In this document: positions 10,351 through 23,034 of the stretch, one piece after another
Layout: every line of letters begins with the position of its first letter
How positions within the stretch are numbered: position 1 is the stretch's first letter
Assembly: GCA_013423385.1 (NCBI GenBank)
Contig: BLZA01000028.1
Location: 1-64,000 of the forward strand
Length of the DNA stretch: 64,000 bases
Direction of reading: 5' to 3'
Source of the DNA: Naganishia liquefaciens
Taxonomy: Eukaryota > Basidiomycota > Tremellomycetes > Filobasidiales > Filobasidiaceae
Position numbers and translations under genes: made by a program
Notes under the pieces: model-generated
What the model saw: the letters and a program-made list of their open reading frames with translations, nothing else
Told to the model about the DNA's origin: nothing
The model's database searches: none

Positions 10351-13019
10351 TCAGCTGGGACTCTCTTTGCATGCGAGAATCCTGCTCACCTTTTCCGCCA
10401 ATGCCCTCCAATCCACCCACGCTCTTCCTCCATGATTCGCTGCCCACACCCTCTTCAACAACCCATACACCGCATGCGCATTCTCACACCCCGTTCGTTG
10501 CCGAGTCGACTTGAAGATCTGCCGGACTTGTTCCTTTTGCGCAACGGAAGTCGCATCAACACCCGCGAGGAAGAGCGGCAAGAGGATCTGCGCTTCAGAA
10601 GGGGTATGCAGGACCGGCTGAATGGCGCCGAGCAGTCGCGCGCAAAGAAGACGGGATTCTAGATCGGCGGGCGTGCACCGAAGGCATGTTTGACGAAGCA
10701 GAAGACGCGCCGCGAGCTTGTGCATGTGAAACGCGAGGATCAAATGATGGTTCTCGAGCGCGTCTTCGGGCGAGTCTTCGACGACGCGGACGATCTCGGG
10801 ATGGATATCGAGCGAGTCGATCTTGCCGGCACAGCTGTGGATATTGAGCAAGAGGTCACGCAGCTGGAATTGCGTCTCCATCGTGGCTTCCGCGGCATCG
10901 AGCGCGGATATCTGGGCGGCGAGCATGGCGATCTCGGCGTAGACCTAGTAGAGGGATGAGCTCCGAGTCGTCGTTGAAGCAGAAAACTTGCCTGATAAAC
11001 CGTCGCCGATGCGCCCATATAAACATCCGGCTCCGCCAAAGAGCCCCGAATAAACGTCTCATACACCCGCAGGGGAATCCCCGGGTCACGCGTTGTCGCC
11101 AACGATCCGGTGATATCATGGTATATACAGTTGAGAGCGAGCGATATATGGACGCTTGACATGGAGTGGGTGTTGGATGCCGGCAGTGACCGCTCGAGGC
11201 GCCACATGAGGTTGCGGATATACGGCAGCCGGTTATTCCATTTGGCGATACTCCCGCAGCACACCTGACCCGACATTAGAACCCGGACCCGTCATGGCTA
11301 TCGATGGAGAAACTCACCTCTATCCCTCCCAATATCAGGAGCAACCACATTTCATTCTCCAATGACAAATCGCCCTCTTGCGCGCCCTGCATCCCCACAG
11401 AGTTCATCTTGACGAGCGCCGTATGATCCGCAATACTAGTCGTGATCCTTGCGATACTCGTATACGGCTCATTCTTCCCGTCCCCGCGATTCGGCTGCGC
11501 GACGGCGAGATGCGATGCGGCCCAGCCGATGAGCGCATGCAGGAGGATAGGCGAGGTGGATGCCGCGGGCAAGAGGGTCTTGAGCAGTTTATTGCGCTCG
11601 GGCTTGCCGAGGACGGAGATGACGGGTGCGAAGCCGTTGATAAAGTACTGTAGGGGCCAATAGTCAGCAAAGGAACAGAGGATTCGACGGTAAAGCAGCG
11701 TACGTCGAGGAGTGTGGGAACATGGGCCCATAGCCAGGAGGGCAGTGCGTCTGTCATCTGCCCGACGCCCAAGGGATCCGTCGATGCGGCCAAGGGCCGT
11801 TCGGGCGTTGCATGCGCGCTATGTATGAACTGACGGACGATTTGGGAAGTAGCGGGTGACAAGGGCCGTACGGCCGTCGCCGAGGAGACTGACAGATGAG
11901 TCAGATATGGAAACCCGTGCGGCCTCGCGTGAATGCTCACCCTCTTCGTACCGCTCGTCCGTCTCCTGACCATCCGGGACATGCGCTGTGACTGTCGATT
12001 GATCTCCCGGTGATTTGGTTCCCCGCGAGTGCAGCGTTTCGGGGGATGTTCTGCCGATCGGGGAAAAGATGTGATCGAGTGTCGGCGGGACCGAAGGTGT
12101 AAGAATTTCGTCACGCCGAGACCAAGGGTTTGGAGGATGACGAGGTGTCGGGTTGTACGATGGATGATCAAGTGTTGCTTCAAAATTGTTGAGACTGTAA
12201 AACTGGGAAAACATTGCCAGGGCATCGTCCGGCGGGATCTGGTCCTTTGACGGATCGAGCAGAGGCCCCGAGGGAAATAAATCTACGTGGCCGGCATTCA
12301 GCGCCTGCAGCGGCATCCCCTGAAACGCCTGTGCATCGGCATGCACAAAGTCATCGAGCGCGTGATCGATCCCGAGTGAAAACGACGGCTGTCCCTCCGG
12401 CACGGGTAACGCAAACCCGGACTCCATCCCGGCCAAATGGCCCGCCCGGACCCCGGTCTCGGCGCCTGCATGCCGTTTCCTTGACGTCTGCTCAGCCTGC
12501 ACCGACGGTCCGGGCTCAAGAAGACTGTAAAACGGTTTTTCCTTGGCTTTCAGGATGTCGGGATCCCTAGATGTGGCGGCGTCTTCCGCCTCGTCGGGAT
12601 CAGGGTCATCGTCGTCGTCCTGCTCGGTGCCGTCTTTGGCGCGACGTTTGCGTTTCTTGTTGCCGGTGACTTTTTGGTAGATGCAGGGAATTTCGAGGCG
12701 AAGGCTGGGCAGAGCGCGGTTGAGAATTAGCGTCGGAAGTGAATTGGTCGGCAATGATTGCGTTGTGTGATGTGGCCCCGCCGCGACTTACCAATTCCCA
12801 CAGACAGGATGCACATGATCACACGCTTTCTATTCCCCTCGAATCTCGTCAGCCAGCATGCCGGCAACCAAACAGCCCAGCGCCACCCACCTTTCGCCGT
12901 CGACATGTATAACACCCTGATCGGCTCCGCGTCTTTTTCTCCTTTTCCTTGGCAGGACCAGCATTGGCGGGCACCGTGGATGATTCTGGAGCGGTATCCG
13001 TGGACGGCGGGGGTGTCAT
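10351..13019 (-). CDS. Zn(II)2Cys6 transcription factor with fungal transcription factor domain
   Basis: A nuclear DNA-binding regulator. The zinc cluster is assembled from three exons: 13019-12891 (ends GCYTCRRRK), 12829-12792 (KACDHVHPVCGN plus part of a Cys codon) and one starting at 12704 (completes Cys, then LRLEIPC). The splice gives exactly C-x2-C-x6-C-x6-C-x2-C-x6-C, the canonical Gal4-type cluster, which strongly supports the two small introns. A basic stretch (NKKRKRR) and an acidic low-complexity stretch follow. The C-terminal half (about 11.7-10.35 kb) has the Fungal_trans_2 type helical region, including LLHALIGWAASH and GGIEVCCGSIAKWNNRL. Further introns lie near 11.94, 11.7, 11.3 and 10.95 kb. 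Target genes are unknown. It is transcribed away from the neighbouring hydrolase gene. Confidence 0.88.
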
Positions 13020-13576
13020 GGTGTCATGGATGACGGATGATGAATGGATATATATGACCTGAAGGGCTGAACTTGTCGACTCGCGCATCCAAGATAAATG
13101 TCCGAGCGGGCGAGCGTTCGGCTGAGACCTGGGGAAGATTTGATTCCGCGATAGGGCCGCGCGAGGCGAGGTGTGCATCAAGCGGGTTTGATGCGATGCG
13201 ACGAGGACAGACAATGCAGGGAAGCCAACCTAGGAAGAAAGCAAAGAAGATCGCCCGCGTTGTCATGCTGCTGCGTGTCGGCCGAGGCAGAGCGCCCCTC
13301 GTCGCCAGGCAGAGGCGCCATGCCGCCCCGCGAGTCGCCGTAAGCCACATTATTATTCGTGCGTTTTACATACATCCCCCCGGCTGATCGATCCGCCAGC
13401 GCCGTCACGCGAGCAGCCTTCCCGACGTCTCTGCTTCGGACACGCTAGCGAGCGCCCCATCCGTCGGGATCGTACTCGCAGCGCTCGTGGGACTGCCTCT
13501 CGCTCTATGGACATATAAAGTCGAGTCCGTTTCGCGTATTCGCAAGTCGAGTGATAGCTGATGGGAGGCATAGTGC
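13020..13576. promoter_or_regulatory. divergent intergenic region between zinc-cluster factor and hydrolase
   Basis: About 560 bp separating two genes that point away from each other, so it should hold both promoters. A TATA-like ATATAAAG occurs at about 13513-13520 upstream of the hydrolase start. No specific operator was recognised. Confidence 0.4.
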
Positions 13577-14607
13577 ATGATGATGGTGCTGTTTCAGCGC
13601 AAGATTATCTACATGGGATATATTCCGCCGGGGAGTCGGACAGAGGTGGGCAGGGCCGCGGCATTGACTGACGAACGAAGGCTGACAGATGGCAGATACT
13701 AGATGATGGGGATCCGGATATGAGAGGACTCGTCAAGGAGGACGTGGCGATCGAGAGTCAGAACGGCGTGACGCTGCGCGGATATCTGTTCAAGCGGCGC
13801 CAAACAACGATCAGTGCACAAACACCTCGTAAAGCCATCGTCGTCTACTTTCAAGGTTTGTCCTCACTACACATAATCCACATCAAATCTCAACGCCCCC
13901 GAAATCCAGGCAACGTCGGCTCCCCCATCCACCGCCTACCCCTCTTCCGCAAACTCCTCACCCACCCACTCCTCGATGCCCAACATCCCACCACTTTGGA
14001 AATCCTCGCAGTCCCACCGCGCTCTTTCGGCCGCTCCACAAACCAGCCCCCTACGCAACGAGGTATCTTACGGGACTACACCGCCGTCACGCAGTATGCC
14101 TCTCATCAGGCCAAAACGACGGACGCAGCGGTCATATGGATGGGTCATTCCCTCGGCGCATCCGTCGCTACCGTCTTACTCGACCACGAGCCCCCCAACA
14201 CACGCTGCGACGCACTCATCTTCGAAAACGGCTTTGCCTCGATCCCCGAGATGGTGCGCGCGCTCTATCCATCCAAATGGGTCCCGTACCACTACCTCGG
14301 TCGCCTGGCGCTCGATATCTGGGATGCACGAGGCGTATTTGAACGAGGCGCGCTCGGAAAGGTGCCGGTGTTGTTTGTTTCGTCGGATGATGATGAACTG
14401 GTGCCGCCGGCGATGATGCATGGGTTGTATGAGGCGGCTAGGAGTCGGGATGCGAGCGGAGAGGGTGGACGATTGAGCAGAGGAGTCACGTGGGTGGGCG
14501 TCAAGGGCGGGTTGCATGATTTCGCGTGGAAAAAGGAAGCATGGGGCAAGAGTGTGGTGCGGTTCGTCAAGGACGTAGCAGATACTCGGAAGGAGGAACA
14601 TGGTTGA
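13577..14607 (+). CDS. alpha/beta hydrolase, ABHD13/BEM46-like
   Basis: A serine hydrolase of the ABHD13/BEM46 type, probably membrane linked in the family. Three exons: 13577-13645, 13696-13855 and 13910-14607, giving about 308 residues. Exon 1 encodes LFQRKIIYMGYIPPGSR, a family N-terminal motif missed if only the long frame from 13720 is taken. The splice at 13855/13910 joins VYFQ to GNVGSPIHR, the oxyanion-region motif seen as FHGNAGN in relatives. The nucleophile elbow is GHSLG (around 14143-14157). The acid lies in SSDDDELVP and the histidine in GGLHDFAW near the C terminus, so the triad looks intact. Substrate unknown. Its stop is only 74 bp from the stop of the convergent dioxygenase-like gene. 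Confidence 0.85.
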
Positions 14608-14681
14608 CTCCGCATGATTCTCTATACAACGGTCTATACGAGCCTTACAACGCATCTTCTACCTAGTACTTCGACCTTCTC

Positions 14682-16016
14682 TTACCGGGTCGCGTCCACG
14701 CGCGCCCGTAACCTCACCTCCAATTGCCTGATCATCTCTCCCGCATCCCCTTCCCCACTCTCCACCACCCCACCCATCACACCACCGCTCGCCGTCATCG
14801 GCCTCCGCTCCGGTAAATCCAAATCCTCGTAATACACCGCCTTGCGCGTATGTCCGAGCCGCCACAGCTTGAGCTGCTGTACCAACTGCGCAATCTCGGG
14901 ACGATCGGCGAGCTTGGTGCGGAGCGCGGCCGAACGAACGGCGTTGAGCCAGGCGACCTGGTGGGCGGGTAGGTAATCATTCGAATATGGAATCTCGTGA
15001 ATCGCATGCCGAGGAGCGCCGTACCACCATTGTTTGAGCGTGCCGAGCCATGTGAGTGGCGGGGGCGAGGTGTGGATCGGGATTTCGAGAAAGGCGTCGA
15101 GCGTGCGAATAAGGAGCGAGTGGTCCCCGGATACGCCGTCGAATCCGTCGACGCCCCATCCGTGGAACCCTTGGGCATGAGACATCCAGACGTCCTTTTT
15201 CAACTTGCCCTCTTTGACTGTTTGTGCAAAGAGTTGGAACGCGGAGCGCACAGAGGCTGTGGCTTGCGCGAGGAGCGGTGTGGGATCCTTGGCGTCGGCA
15301 AGGCCAGCGATGGCGGTGTACAATGGCAAAGCGAGTCGTTCCATTTCGTAAAAGATGGATGCATTCAGACGTTCGGCATCCCATGCTGTCGGATATCGGT
15401 CGGCAAGGTGGCGGATGTTCGAGTAGACGAGATTGGATTCGCTGTCAACGTTGAGGAGCGTCATCGTGTAGAGGCCTGTACAATGTCAGCCGCGTCTCCG
15501 TCAAGATTTCTCAGTCGACTCACTGCCGCCGTTCGTCTTCAACCCATACTCTTCCCGTAGCCATTCAAATGGCCGTGCGATCTCCTGCGGCATCCCCGGC
15601 AGATGCTTTTCGTCCTGCGCGATCCTCACCACGGGCAACGTGCCCCACCGATACAAGTGTGCAAGATACGCCAGACACGCCAGCATTCCGCCTCGAGGTG
15701 CCGTATCCATGCTGGGCAAGAGACGCATCACCGCTTCAATGTCGACGTTTTCGGCAAGTTGTGATGTCAGCCACTGCCGGTTGTCGGCGATCCGCACGGC
15801 AAGCTGATCGTCCGGACGGGAAGGATGCAATTCTGATGAATCGACAAAGCGTGGTGGAGCGAGGAGGGCGATGTTGTGATACGCAGCGAGCTCTGCTGGC
15901 CAAGAGTCGACGTAGCTTGGCGACGGAGGCCAAGATCCGGCGCCCTCGTTGGCGATAAGGGCATCGAGGTGGTCCTGCAGGCTCGTTTCCTGGGACTCGG
16001 TGCTATGAACAGACAT
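14682..16016 (-). CDS. indoleamine 2,3-dioxygenase-like heme protein
   Basis: Two exons, 16016-15524 and 15475-14682 (48-bp intron), give about 428 residues. Several segments line up with the IDO family: LAYLAHLYRWG before a PFEWLREEYG segment; a G-V-S-G-D-H-S-L-L-I-R-T-L-D-A-F-L segment equivalent to the GGSAGQSS..FDxLLG region; YLPAHQVAWLNAVRS, equivalent to YMPPxHRxFL..L; and LKLWRLGHTRKAVYY, whose His sits where the proximal heme ligand of IDO is found. IDO opens the indole ring of L-tryptophan to N-formylkynurenine. This protein is divergent, so the substrate could differ, and the related PrnB-type fold is an alternative. I see no mitochondrial or secretory signal. The start at 16016 opens with MSVHSTESQE. 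Confidence 0.68.
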
Positions 16017-17780
16017 GACGTTGATAATACAGCTTGTTTACCAGTCCATCCGCGGTGGGGATCCTTGGTCTTCCTCCGGCATATATCCTCCTCGCCTCCG
16101 CCGTGAGCAGAGGGGAACCGAATGGCCCCTTGTATTGTTTCAGAATTCTCGTGGGTGACCATTTTCGGGCACGGCCGGCGGAAAAACGTGGCGCAGGCGC
16201 GGGATTGACGGGAGAAGCGGGCGGGCGAGAGGGGCGATCGAGAGTCGGCCCATTCGTCAACCTCGAGGCAGCCATGGAAGCCTGATGTCGTCACGAGCCC
16301 TCGCGTCGCTGGGAAAGCTGCTCGGCGTCTCAAGATGCTCCCTCACAAGTCTCGATAAGAGACCGAGATGGAGGATTCGGTATGTCAGCCGTAGCTGATG
16401 CTAATAGGTACTCGCTTTTCTCATTCCTACCGATGTCCTCGATTATATCTGCCTCGGTCTCCCCGCTGACTTGATTGCCGGCATCTTTCACTTCTGGACC
16501 TCATCACTGTGAAAGCATTGATCGCACCGACATTCAAACTAATCGAACAAGTCCATTCTCTTGAGGCTCAGCGACCTCGACTCGACTTTGCGGTCTGTTT
16601 TGGAGTTATGCTGTTCCGGAACGGCTGTCACGTTTAGGCACAAACGTAGCATGCATCACCTTTCTTCGTAAGCTGCGATCGCCTCGAAGTGAATCTGATT
16701 GAACACTTTCTCCAAGAAAGCGCTGTTCCCCGTCATTGTATCGTCTACTCAATTTTACCGCGATTTCCGATGTCGTTCATCGCTCACGCTATTGGACTCA
16801 ACCTACATACGCTTTCGTGAAATTCGGTGCAAACAAGCTCGGCCACAGTCTTTCCGAACGCCTTGAATTCCCTCCGCCTTCATGCCGGATGGGACTTCTG
16901 CCAAAGTCCAGGGCATAGAAACATCTTCGTTTCGCTCTCGCCAGGGTCTGCGCTGGAGTCAGATGAATCACGCCACGAAAACGAAAATCCCTGCGGAACG
17001 AACCCATCGACCGATGATCGACCCGGCGAAGCCTTTGAGCTATCAAGGTGGAACAATCGAACGAAAACGCATTGCGATATGATACAAGATTGACTACGGC
17101 ATGGCGAATGCCGACAACATATCGTTTCGGACTTTAGTTGAACTTGGGCGCAGGTTGCTTGCATATTCGGCGGTTCTTTCAGTGATACCTTCACGTACTC
17201 GAGGTGGTCGAAAATTGTGTCCAGTGAAGCCATTCCTACCGACAATCTCGATCGAGACGCGCGTTTTTGGACGGGCAACCTCTCGTGCGCAAGATAGGCG
17301 TGGGATTTATCGGTACCTCTCACATAAAGTTATCAAGTATTCATCTACATCGCGAGTTTGCGTATCAGGAGTCGGCAACGCGCCGCGCAAGTGGAGCATG
17401 CCGTCCGCCTCTCAAACACGCTACCTTGTGGGTTTTCCCTCGTCGCTGCCTAAATCCGACACCTATCTCCACGTTGGTAAGAGACGCATTGTATCCCGTA
17501 ATACCTGAATATACCATTGCATGAGCCTGGGGACATTGGAAACGCGAGCAAGACCAACATCTACTGATTCCCGTGATTCGCCACCGGATGCAGATTCCGC
17601 GCGCGACGTTTCCCATCAGTCCGCATCTTGACATACTGCGGGTCATCATTCACCTCTTCATTCTTCCTTCTCGCTCTCTTCCTTCTCAGTCTCTCTTGCC
17701 TCAACCACGTTCGTTCATCGCATACCACGCCTCGATCTTTCCAATACACCACCAACACGACCAGCGACGATCACGCAATC
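16017..17780. other. 1.76-kb intergenic region without a supported gene
   Basis: The left end should contain the dioxygenase-like gene's promoter and the right end that of CPL1 gene B (CT-rich leader at about 17640-17700). Short open stretches near 16.41-16.64 kb look faintly protein-like but have no recognisable domain and are interrupted by stops. Confidence 0.5.
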
Positions 17781-20700
17781 ATGCCTCGATCAACCCTTCG
17801 CTCTTTGCTATTACCCCTATCGCTCCTCCCTCTTGTCATCAACGCCCAAGGCCTTGATTCTCCCTGTGCTGCTTTCGACAACTCTGCCACAGGTCCGTCT
17901 GCCCAATGTGCCAGCCGTAAGTCTGTGACATCGCCGTCGGATTCTCCTATTGATGAGCGATGGAAGGATACTGCCGATTGAACGCGTGCAGTGATCCTGC
18001 CGCGATCGTTCGTCTCGGTGGCGCGTGCACGGCTAGCAACCAGTGCGTCGGCCAGGAGTCCATCAACGAGACGCCCACCTACTGCGGAGGACCACCTGGC
18101 GGGCAGTCAATCTGTGGAGGCGCCGGTCTTTTCTGCTACGCTACTCGTTGAACGGAGGTGGGAATGGACCTGATCCGACGTGTCTTTCTGGTGCGTTCTG
18201 CTTGGCGTGATCGCTTTTCGATATGAAGCTGACATGTCGTAGGGAGTTGCCGAAACAATCAGTGCATCAGCCCTTCTCCGCTGGGACCTGGACAGGCGTG
18301 CACCGAGAACTACGAATGCGGCGGGAATGCCTTCTGTGTTGATGGAACCTGTAATGACGTCGGAATCAACTGTCTGGCTGCCGATGGCACTTCGACGGGA
18401 GCGACGGGTACCAATACGTGCTCTGCGGGCAAGTCAACTACATTGAAGGGCCGGCACCCAATTGGAACTGACCTTGATATCCTCGTTACTAGGTTACTGT
18501 CGTCAAGGGCGGTGTGCGTCATTCCCTCCAATCGCCCTTGGTCGAACCTGCCAGTCCAGCGCGTCATGTGTCGGTGGAGAGTCTTGGAACGAGACTCCTG
18601 CCGAATGTGGCGGACTGCCGGGCACTCAGGCGACTTGTGGCGGAGCTACTGCCTTTTGTTACGCGGACAACTCAGCGTCAACGGGACCATCGGGTGCATG
18701 CGCCTCAGGTGAGATTTCAGGCTAATTGCATATGCATGAGTTGATCTTGGGCGGACAGGACAATGCCGAAACAACCGATGCGTCTCTACCACACCTCTCG
18801 GTCCTGGCCAAGTCTGCTCTTTCGACCAAGAATGCTACACCAATGCCTTCTGCGTCGAGGGAACTTGTAATGACGTCGGAAGCAACTGTCTGGCTTCCGA
18901 TGGCACGGCGACGGGAGCGACGGACACTAGCACGTGCTCCGCAGGCGAGTCTGCTCTACTTTCACCTCGGACGCCACCTGTGGCTGATCTTTGCCTCCTC
19001 GTCATCACTAGGCTACTGCCGTCAAGGGCGGTGTGCGTCCTTCCCTCCGGTCGCCCTTGGTCAAACCTGCCAGTCCAGCGCGTCATGTGTCGGTGGAGAG
19101 TCTTGGAACGAGACTCCTGCCGAATGTGGCGGACTGCCGGGCACTCAGGCGACTTGTGGCGGAGCTACTGCCTTTTGTTACGCGGACAACTCAGCGTCAA
19201 CGGGAAATGCGCCCTCATGCGCATCGGGTAATATCAATCAGACTCATAAGACGACTATGAATCGCTGACCAAGGCTCTTCTGAGGCTCAGGTCAATGCCG
19301 AAACAATCAGTGCGTCACAACGACACCGATCGGCCCCGGCGACGCGTGCCAAATCGATCAAGAGTGTTATACCAACGCCTTCTGCCTCTCGGGACGGTGC
19401 AACGATGTCGGATTCTCGTGCATCGCGTCGGACGGAAGCGCCACAGGAATAACGGACACAAACTCATGTTCTGCTGGCAAGTTCAACAGGTTACCAGCTT
19501 CAAAGACATCGAAGACTGAAATTACCTCGTTTGTCATTACCAGGCTATTGTCGTCAAAATCGTTGCGCTTCCTTCCCGCCCATATCTCTCGGTGACCCTT
19601 GCGAGGTCAGCGCGTCATGCGTGGGCGGAGAGTCATTCAACGAGAGTCCTCCGGAATGTGGAGGCCTTCCTGGAATCCAGCCGACCTGCGGTGGGGCCAC
19701 TGCCTTCTGCTACGCAACTACAGGGTCTTCGACCGGGGGCTCGCCCTCATGTGCATCAGGTAGGCAGATCGGGATGTATTCGAAGACTCGATATTGACGC
19801 TCATCATCGTGCAGGGGAATGCCGGAACAATCAATGTGTGAGCGCAACTCCGATAGGCCCGGGTGAAGCTTGCACTCTCGACCAGGAATGCTTTTTGCAC
19901 GCGTTCTGCATCTCGGGAAAATGCGATGATGTCGGGTACCCCTGCGTTGCTCAAGATGGAAGTCAAACCGGTATAGTGACGGATCCTACCGCCTGTTCTG
20001 CTGGCAAGTTTGTTGTGTTTTTAGCCATGCAAACAGTCGAGCTGAAGCCTTCGTTTGCCTCATTTAGGTTACTGTCGCCAGGGATCTTGTGCCAGTTTCC
20101 CACCCGCGGCCCTCGGAGAGCCGTGTGTGACAAGTCAACAGTGTACGGGCGGAGAATCGTGGAACGAATCACCTCCTTACTGCGGTGGTCCGCCTGGCGG
20201 ACAGACTACGTGCGGTGGGATCTCCGCATTCTGTTTCGGCCTCGATGGAAATAGCTTTGGACCGTCGCCCCAATGTACTTCAGGTAAGCCTGGCGTTACC
20301 ATTAGGTCGACGTTTTTCTGACAGAAAGAATCTCTAGGTCAATGCTTGAACAATCAATGCGACGATCTCTGCACGGCAAGCGATGGCAACGCTTTCGCGA
20401 TCGGACCGACAGACGATTGTCCAAGTGGGTTCTGTCGGTCTGGACGTTGCGCCAATTCACCACCTGCACTCCTCGGCGATATCTGTGATGAGGATAGAGA
20501 TTGCTCCGGTTTCTACGATTTCGGTTCTGGGTCTCAAAGGGTGCTGCTCTATTGTGGTACCGCCGCATCGACTACCTCACGATGTGGATCAGCCGGTGCA
20601 TTCTGCTTGGCCACGGATGGATCGGGTTTCGGGGCTGCGCCTTCGCTGTGCATTTCCGGTAAGAGAAGGATTTTGTGAAAAGTCTCCTTGCTGAGAGGTC

Positions 20701-21157
20701 TCTTTAGGTCAATGTTTCGAGTATGCGTGTACTGATCCCAGTCCCACGCCCGGACTTCGAAAGCGCGCAGACTGGCCAACTCGGCCGGTCGTACCTCTGA
20801 AACTTTGTCCTGCGGGGTTTTTGCCCTGCCCTCTCTACCCGAAAGGCTTCGAAGTGAGTGTAACTGCTGCCTAGGTGAACCCATGAAGGATGTCTGACAT
20901 TGGTTTGTCGTATGCAGTGCGTGGATGTGCTCAACGACATTGAGAGCTGTGGAGGGTGTGTTGGCCGCAACATGCCGGGACGAGACTGCTCGGCCGATGT
21001 ACATGCGGCTGTAGTTTCCTGTATCAACGGAGAATGCGTGATTTGTGAGCTTCATCTCTAAGGTCAGGCTTCGCCTTGCTAACTCTGTTGACTCGCAGCT
21101 GAATGCGACGAAGGCTTCAGTATCGCCGCCGAAAACAACACTTGCATTGCCATGTAG
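17781..21157 (+). CDS. secreted modular cysteine-rich protein with C-terminal CPL1-like domain (gene B)
   Basis: The largest member of the local family. The start at 17781 gives a signal peptide (MPRSTLRSLLLPLSLLPLV, cleavage likely after NA). Two module types alternate, one per exon. Type 1 begins GYCRQGRCASFPP and has CVGGESWNE and CGGATAFCYA. Type 2 begins CRNNQC, has DxECxxxAFC and NDVG, and ends C-S-A-G. All module exons are phase 1 at both ends, so they can be duplicated without frame change. The type 2 exons end in GC donors (18429, 18945, 19477, 20004). After a linker with GLRKRADW come the CPL1-like pieces: LCPAGFLPCPLYPKGFE, NDIESCGGC...DCSAD, and CDEGFSIAAENNTC before the stop at 21155. 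The frame of the first type 1 module changes near 18.15 kb, so the model is uncertain there. Extracellular role inferred. Confidence 0.82.
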
Positions 21158-23034
21158 TCGGCCTGAAATTTTGATTCAAACGTTTTGACGAACAGTCTAT
21201 GAACTCGGAGATTGGGGGAATGAGCATCCGGCATTGATATTGCAAATAATCGCTCATTTAGAATAGATATGATTGTATCTTAGCGATACGGGACTTTGAG
21301 TATGGGAGTTCTAAAGCAATCATCATCATGACAACCGAAGTTACAGCTGGATAGGATACGAGAGCTAGCCCTGCGAAGATGATTGGGTTCACATTATGAG
21401 CTTCTCGAACGTGGAAACCGATCCTTTTTAAGGACCAATCCGCCGTTGTATTCTGGATATCGGTCACGAATGCAAATTCGGCAAAAGTCCTTCGTTGGGA
21501 TTTTAACCTCCAGCGATGCGATACTCTTGCACAAACAGAGATTGCTGGGTCGATCGGCCGATGTACAGCCGCCTCTCGCACCATTCGTCACAGATCTTGC
21601 ATGACCTAGACTATTCCATGCTTATCCGCATTATCTCGGCCGAAGAGTAGTCCCTGGCTGTATAAGAGAGGACGGCTGTCATTGCGAATGCTCGCTGTCT
21701 GAGAAGAATTGGCTGCAGCATCGGGTAGGTGCTGTAACGACGCAAGAGAGGAACGAGCAACCATTGATCTTTTCCTGCAGCTCTTCGCGCTACCCTTCGT
21801 TCATGTGGATAAGTGGTGGCGACTAGATCCTTGTAACTTATAAGTAGATGGTACAGCGAGATTGAGTGTCAGATTCTTTGCACCGCCTATCTCTTAGACC
21901 CTTTGAAGCCAGCCGACTTTGACGACAGGACATCGAGATCGTAGCATCAGCATTGCATAGCCATTTTCAATGCATGCAAAGCCCGTGTTCAATGTGCAGA
22001 CGTGTCTTATTTTTGAACACATAGCCAAAGCTCTCGATCCGGATCTGCGACTGTTGAATGTCAAGCCTGCGCGAAGAGTACTGTGACCTGGTCAGAGAAC
22101 CTTGAACCAACGATAAAAGTAAAACATTGCTAGCTCGAATTTCGTGACCGCCTTTGACAGCTCATCCACACTTCGATTTACAGGCCAAATCGAGGAGTTT
22201 GATTGACAACGTTGATGACTTTCAAGTGTTGGAAGGCGAAACGAGCGATGAGAGTGAGGGATAGTTTGTCATGGAGTTTGTAACGCCATAGCTTTGACCG
22301 TGTAGGCGACCCGCGCGTCGACGCCAACGTGCGATGCCATTACAGACGAAACCACTTGTGGCTTACCTGGCATGGTCTAATCCTCCAAAAAAAAATAAAG
22401 ACGAAGGGGGGCAAACGCTTGACCCGCTCAAGCCTGACATGTACCAGGCTCTCGCAAACAAAGGCAAGTACTACTTCTCCTCGCGCTGTATCATGCTATA
22501 TGCTACAGTATCCTAAGCGAATCACTCCTGCCTTGATATTGTTAGGCTCTTATCAGATCCCGGATACAGTCACTCCTTCTTGTGCTCCGCCTCCCTTCGA
22601 TCCTTTATCATCCTCTCCCCGATTCATCCATGTTGGCAGCAAATGGCTTTTGATCATTCAGGACCGCTTTCTGATACTCCTCTCCCTCTTGGTTCCTTTA
22701 AGCTCTTTCACGCGATTGATATAATATCGAAAACGTAATTGTATTGCGATGCTGTACAGTATGGCTCTGCGACCTAGCTGCCTGTCCTACTGTACAGCCT
22801 CCACGACTTCCTTTTTGATACATACCTTTTTCACGATGAGAGTCTGGTGAACAGCAAGTTTGATCATACTTGACTGATGTGCTATAGCTATAATATATCT
22901 CAGGCGCGTCGAGAACCTCTTACATCCTCTTGGACATCGCAATCCTAACCATTACGAGCTTCTGGTCCTCCTACAACACTCACATTAGCAAGACCTTCGC
23001 CCTCCCCTTAATTATAGGTTCAAATCTGTATCAA
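21158..23034. other. 1.9-kb intergenic region without a supported gene
   Basis: Relatively AT-rich sequence with only short frames. An A-run lies near 22387-22396. In the last 150 bases an in-frame upstream methionine (22930) precedes the chosen start of the next gene. No RNA gene or repeat array was recognised. Confidence 0.5.

Noticed and set aside
16400-16640. Protein-like phrases (IPTDVLDYICLGLPADL) suggestive of an F-box or membrane segment
   Set aside because: Too short, interrupted by stops, and without a recognisable neighbouring exon.
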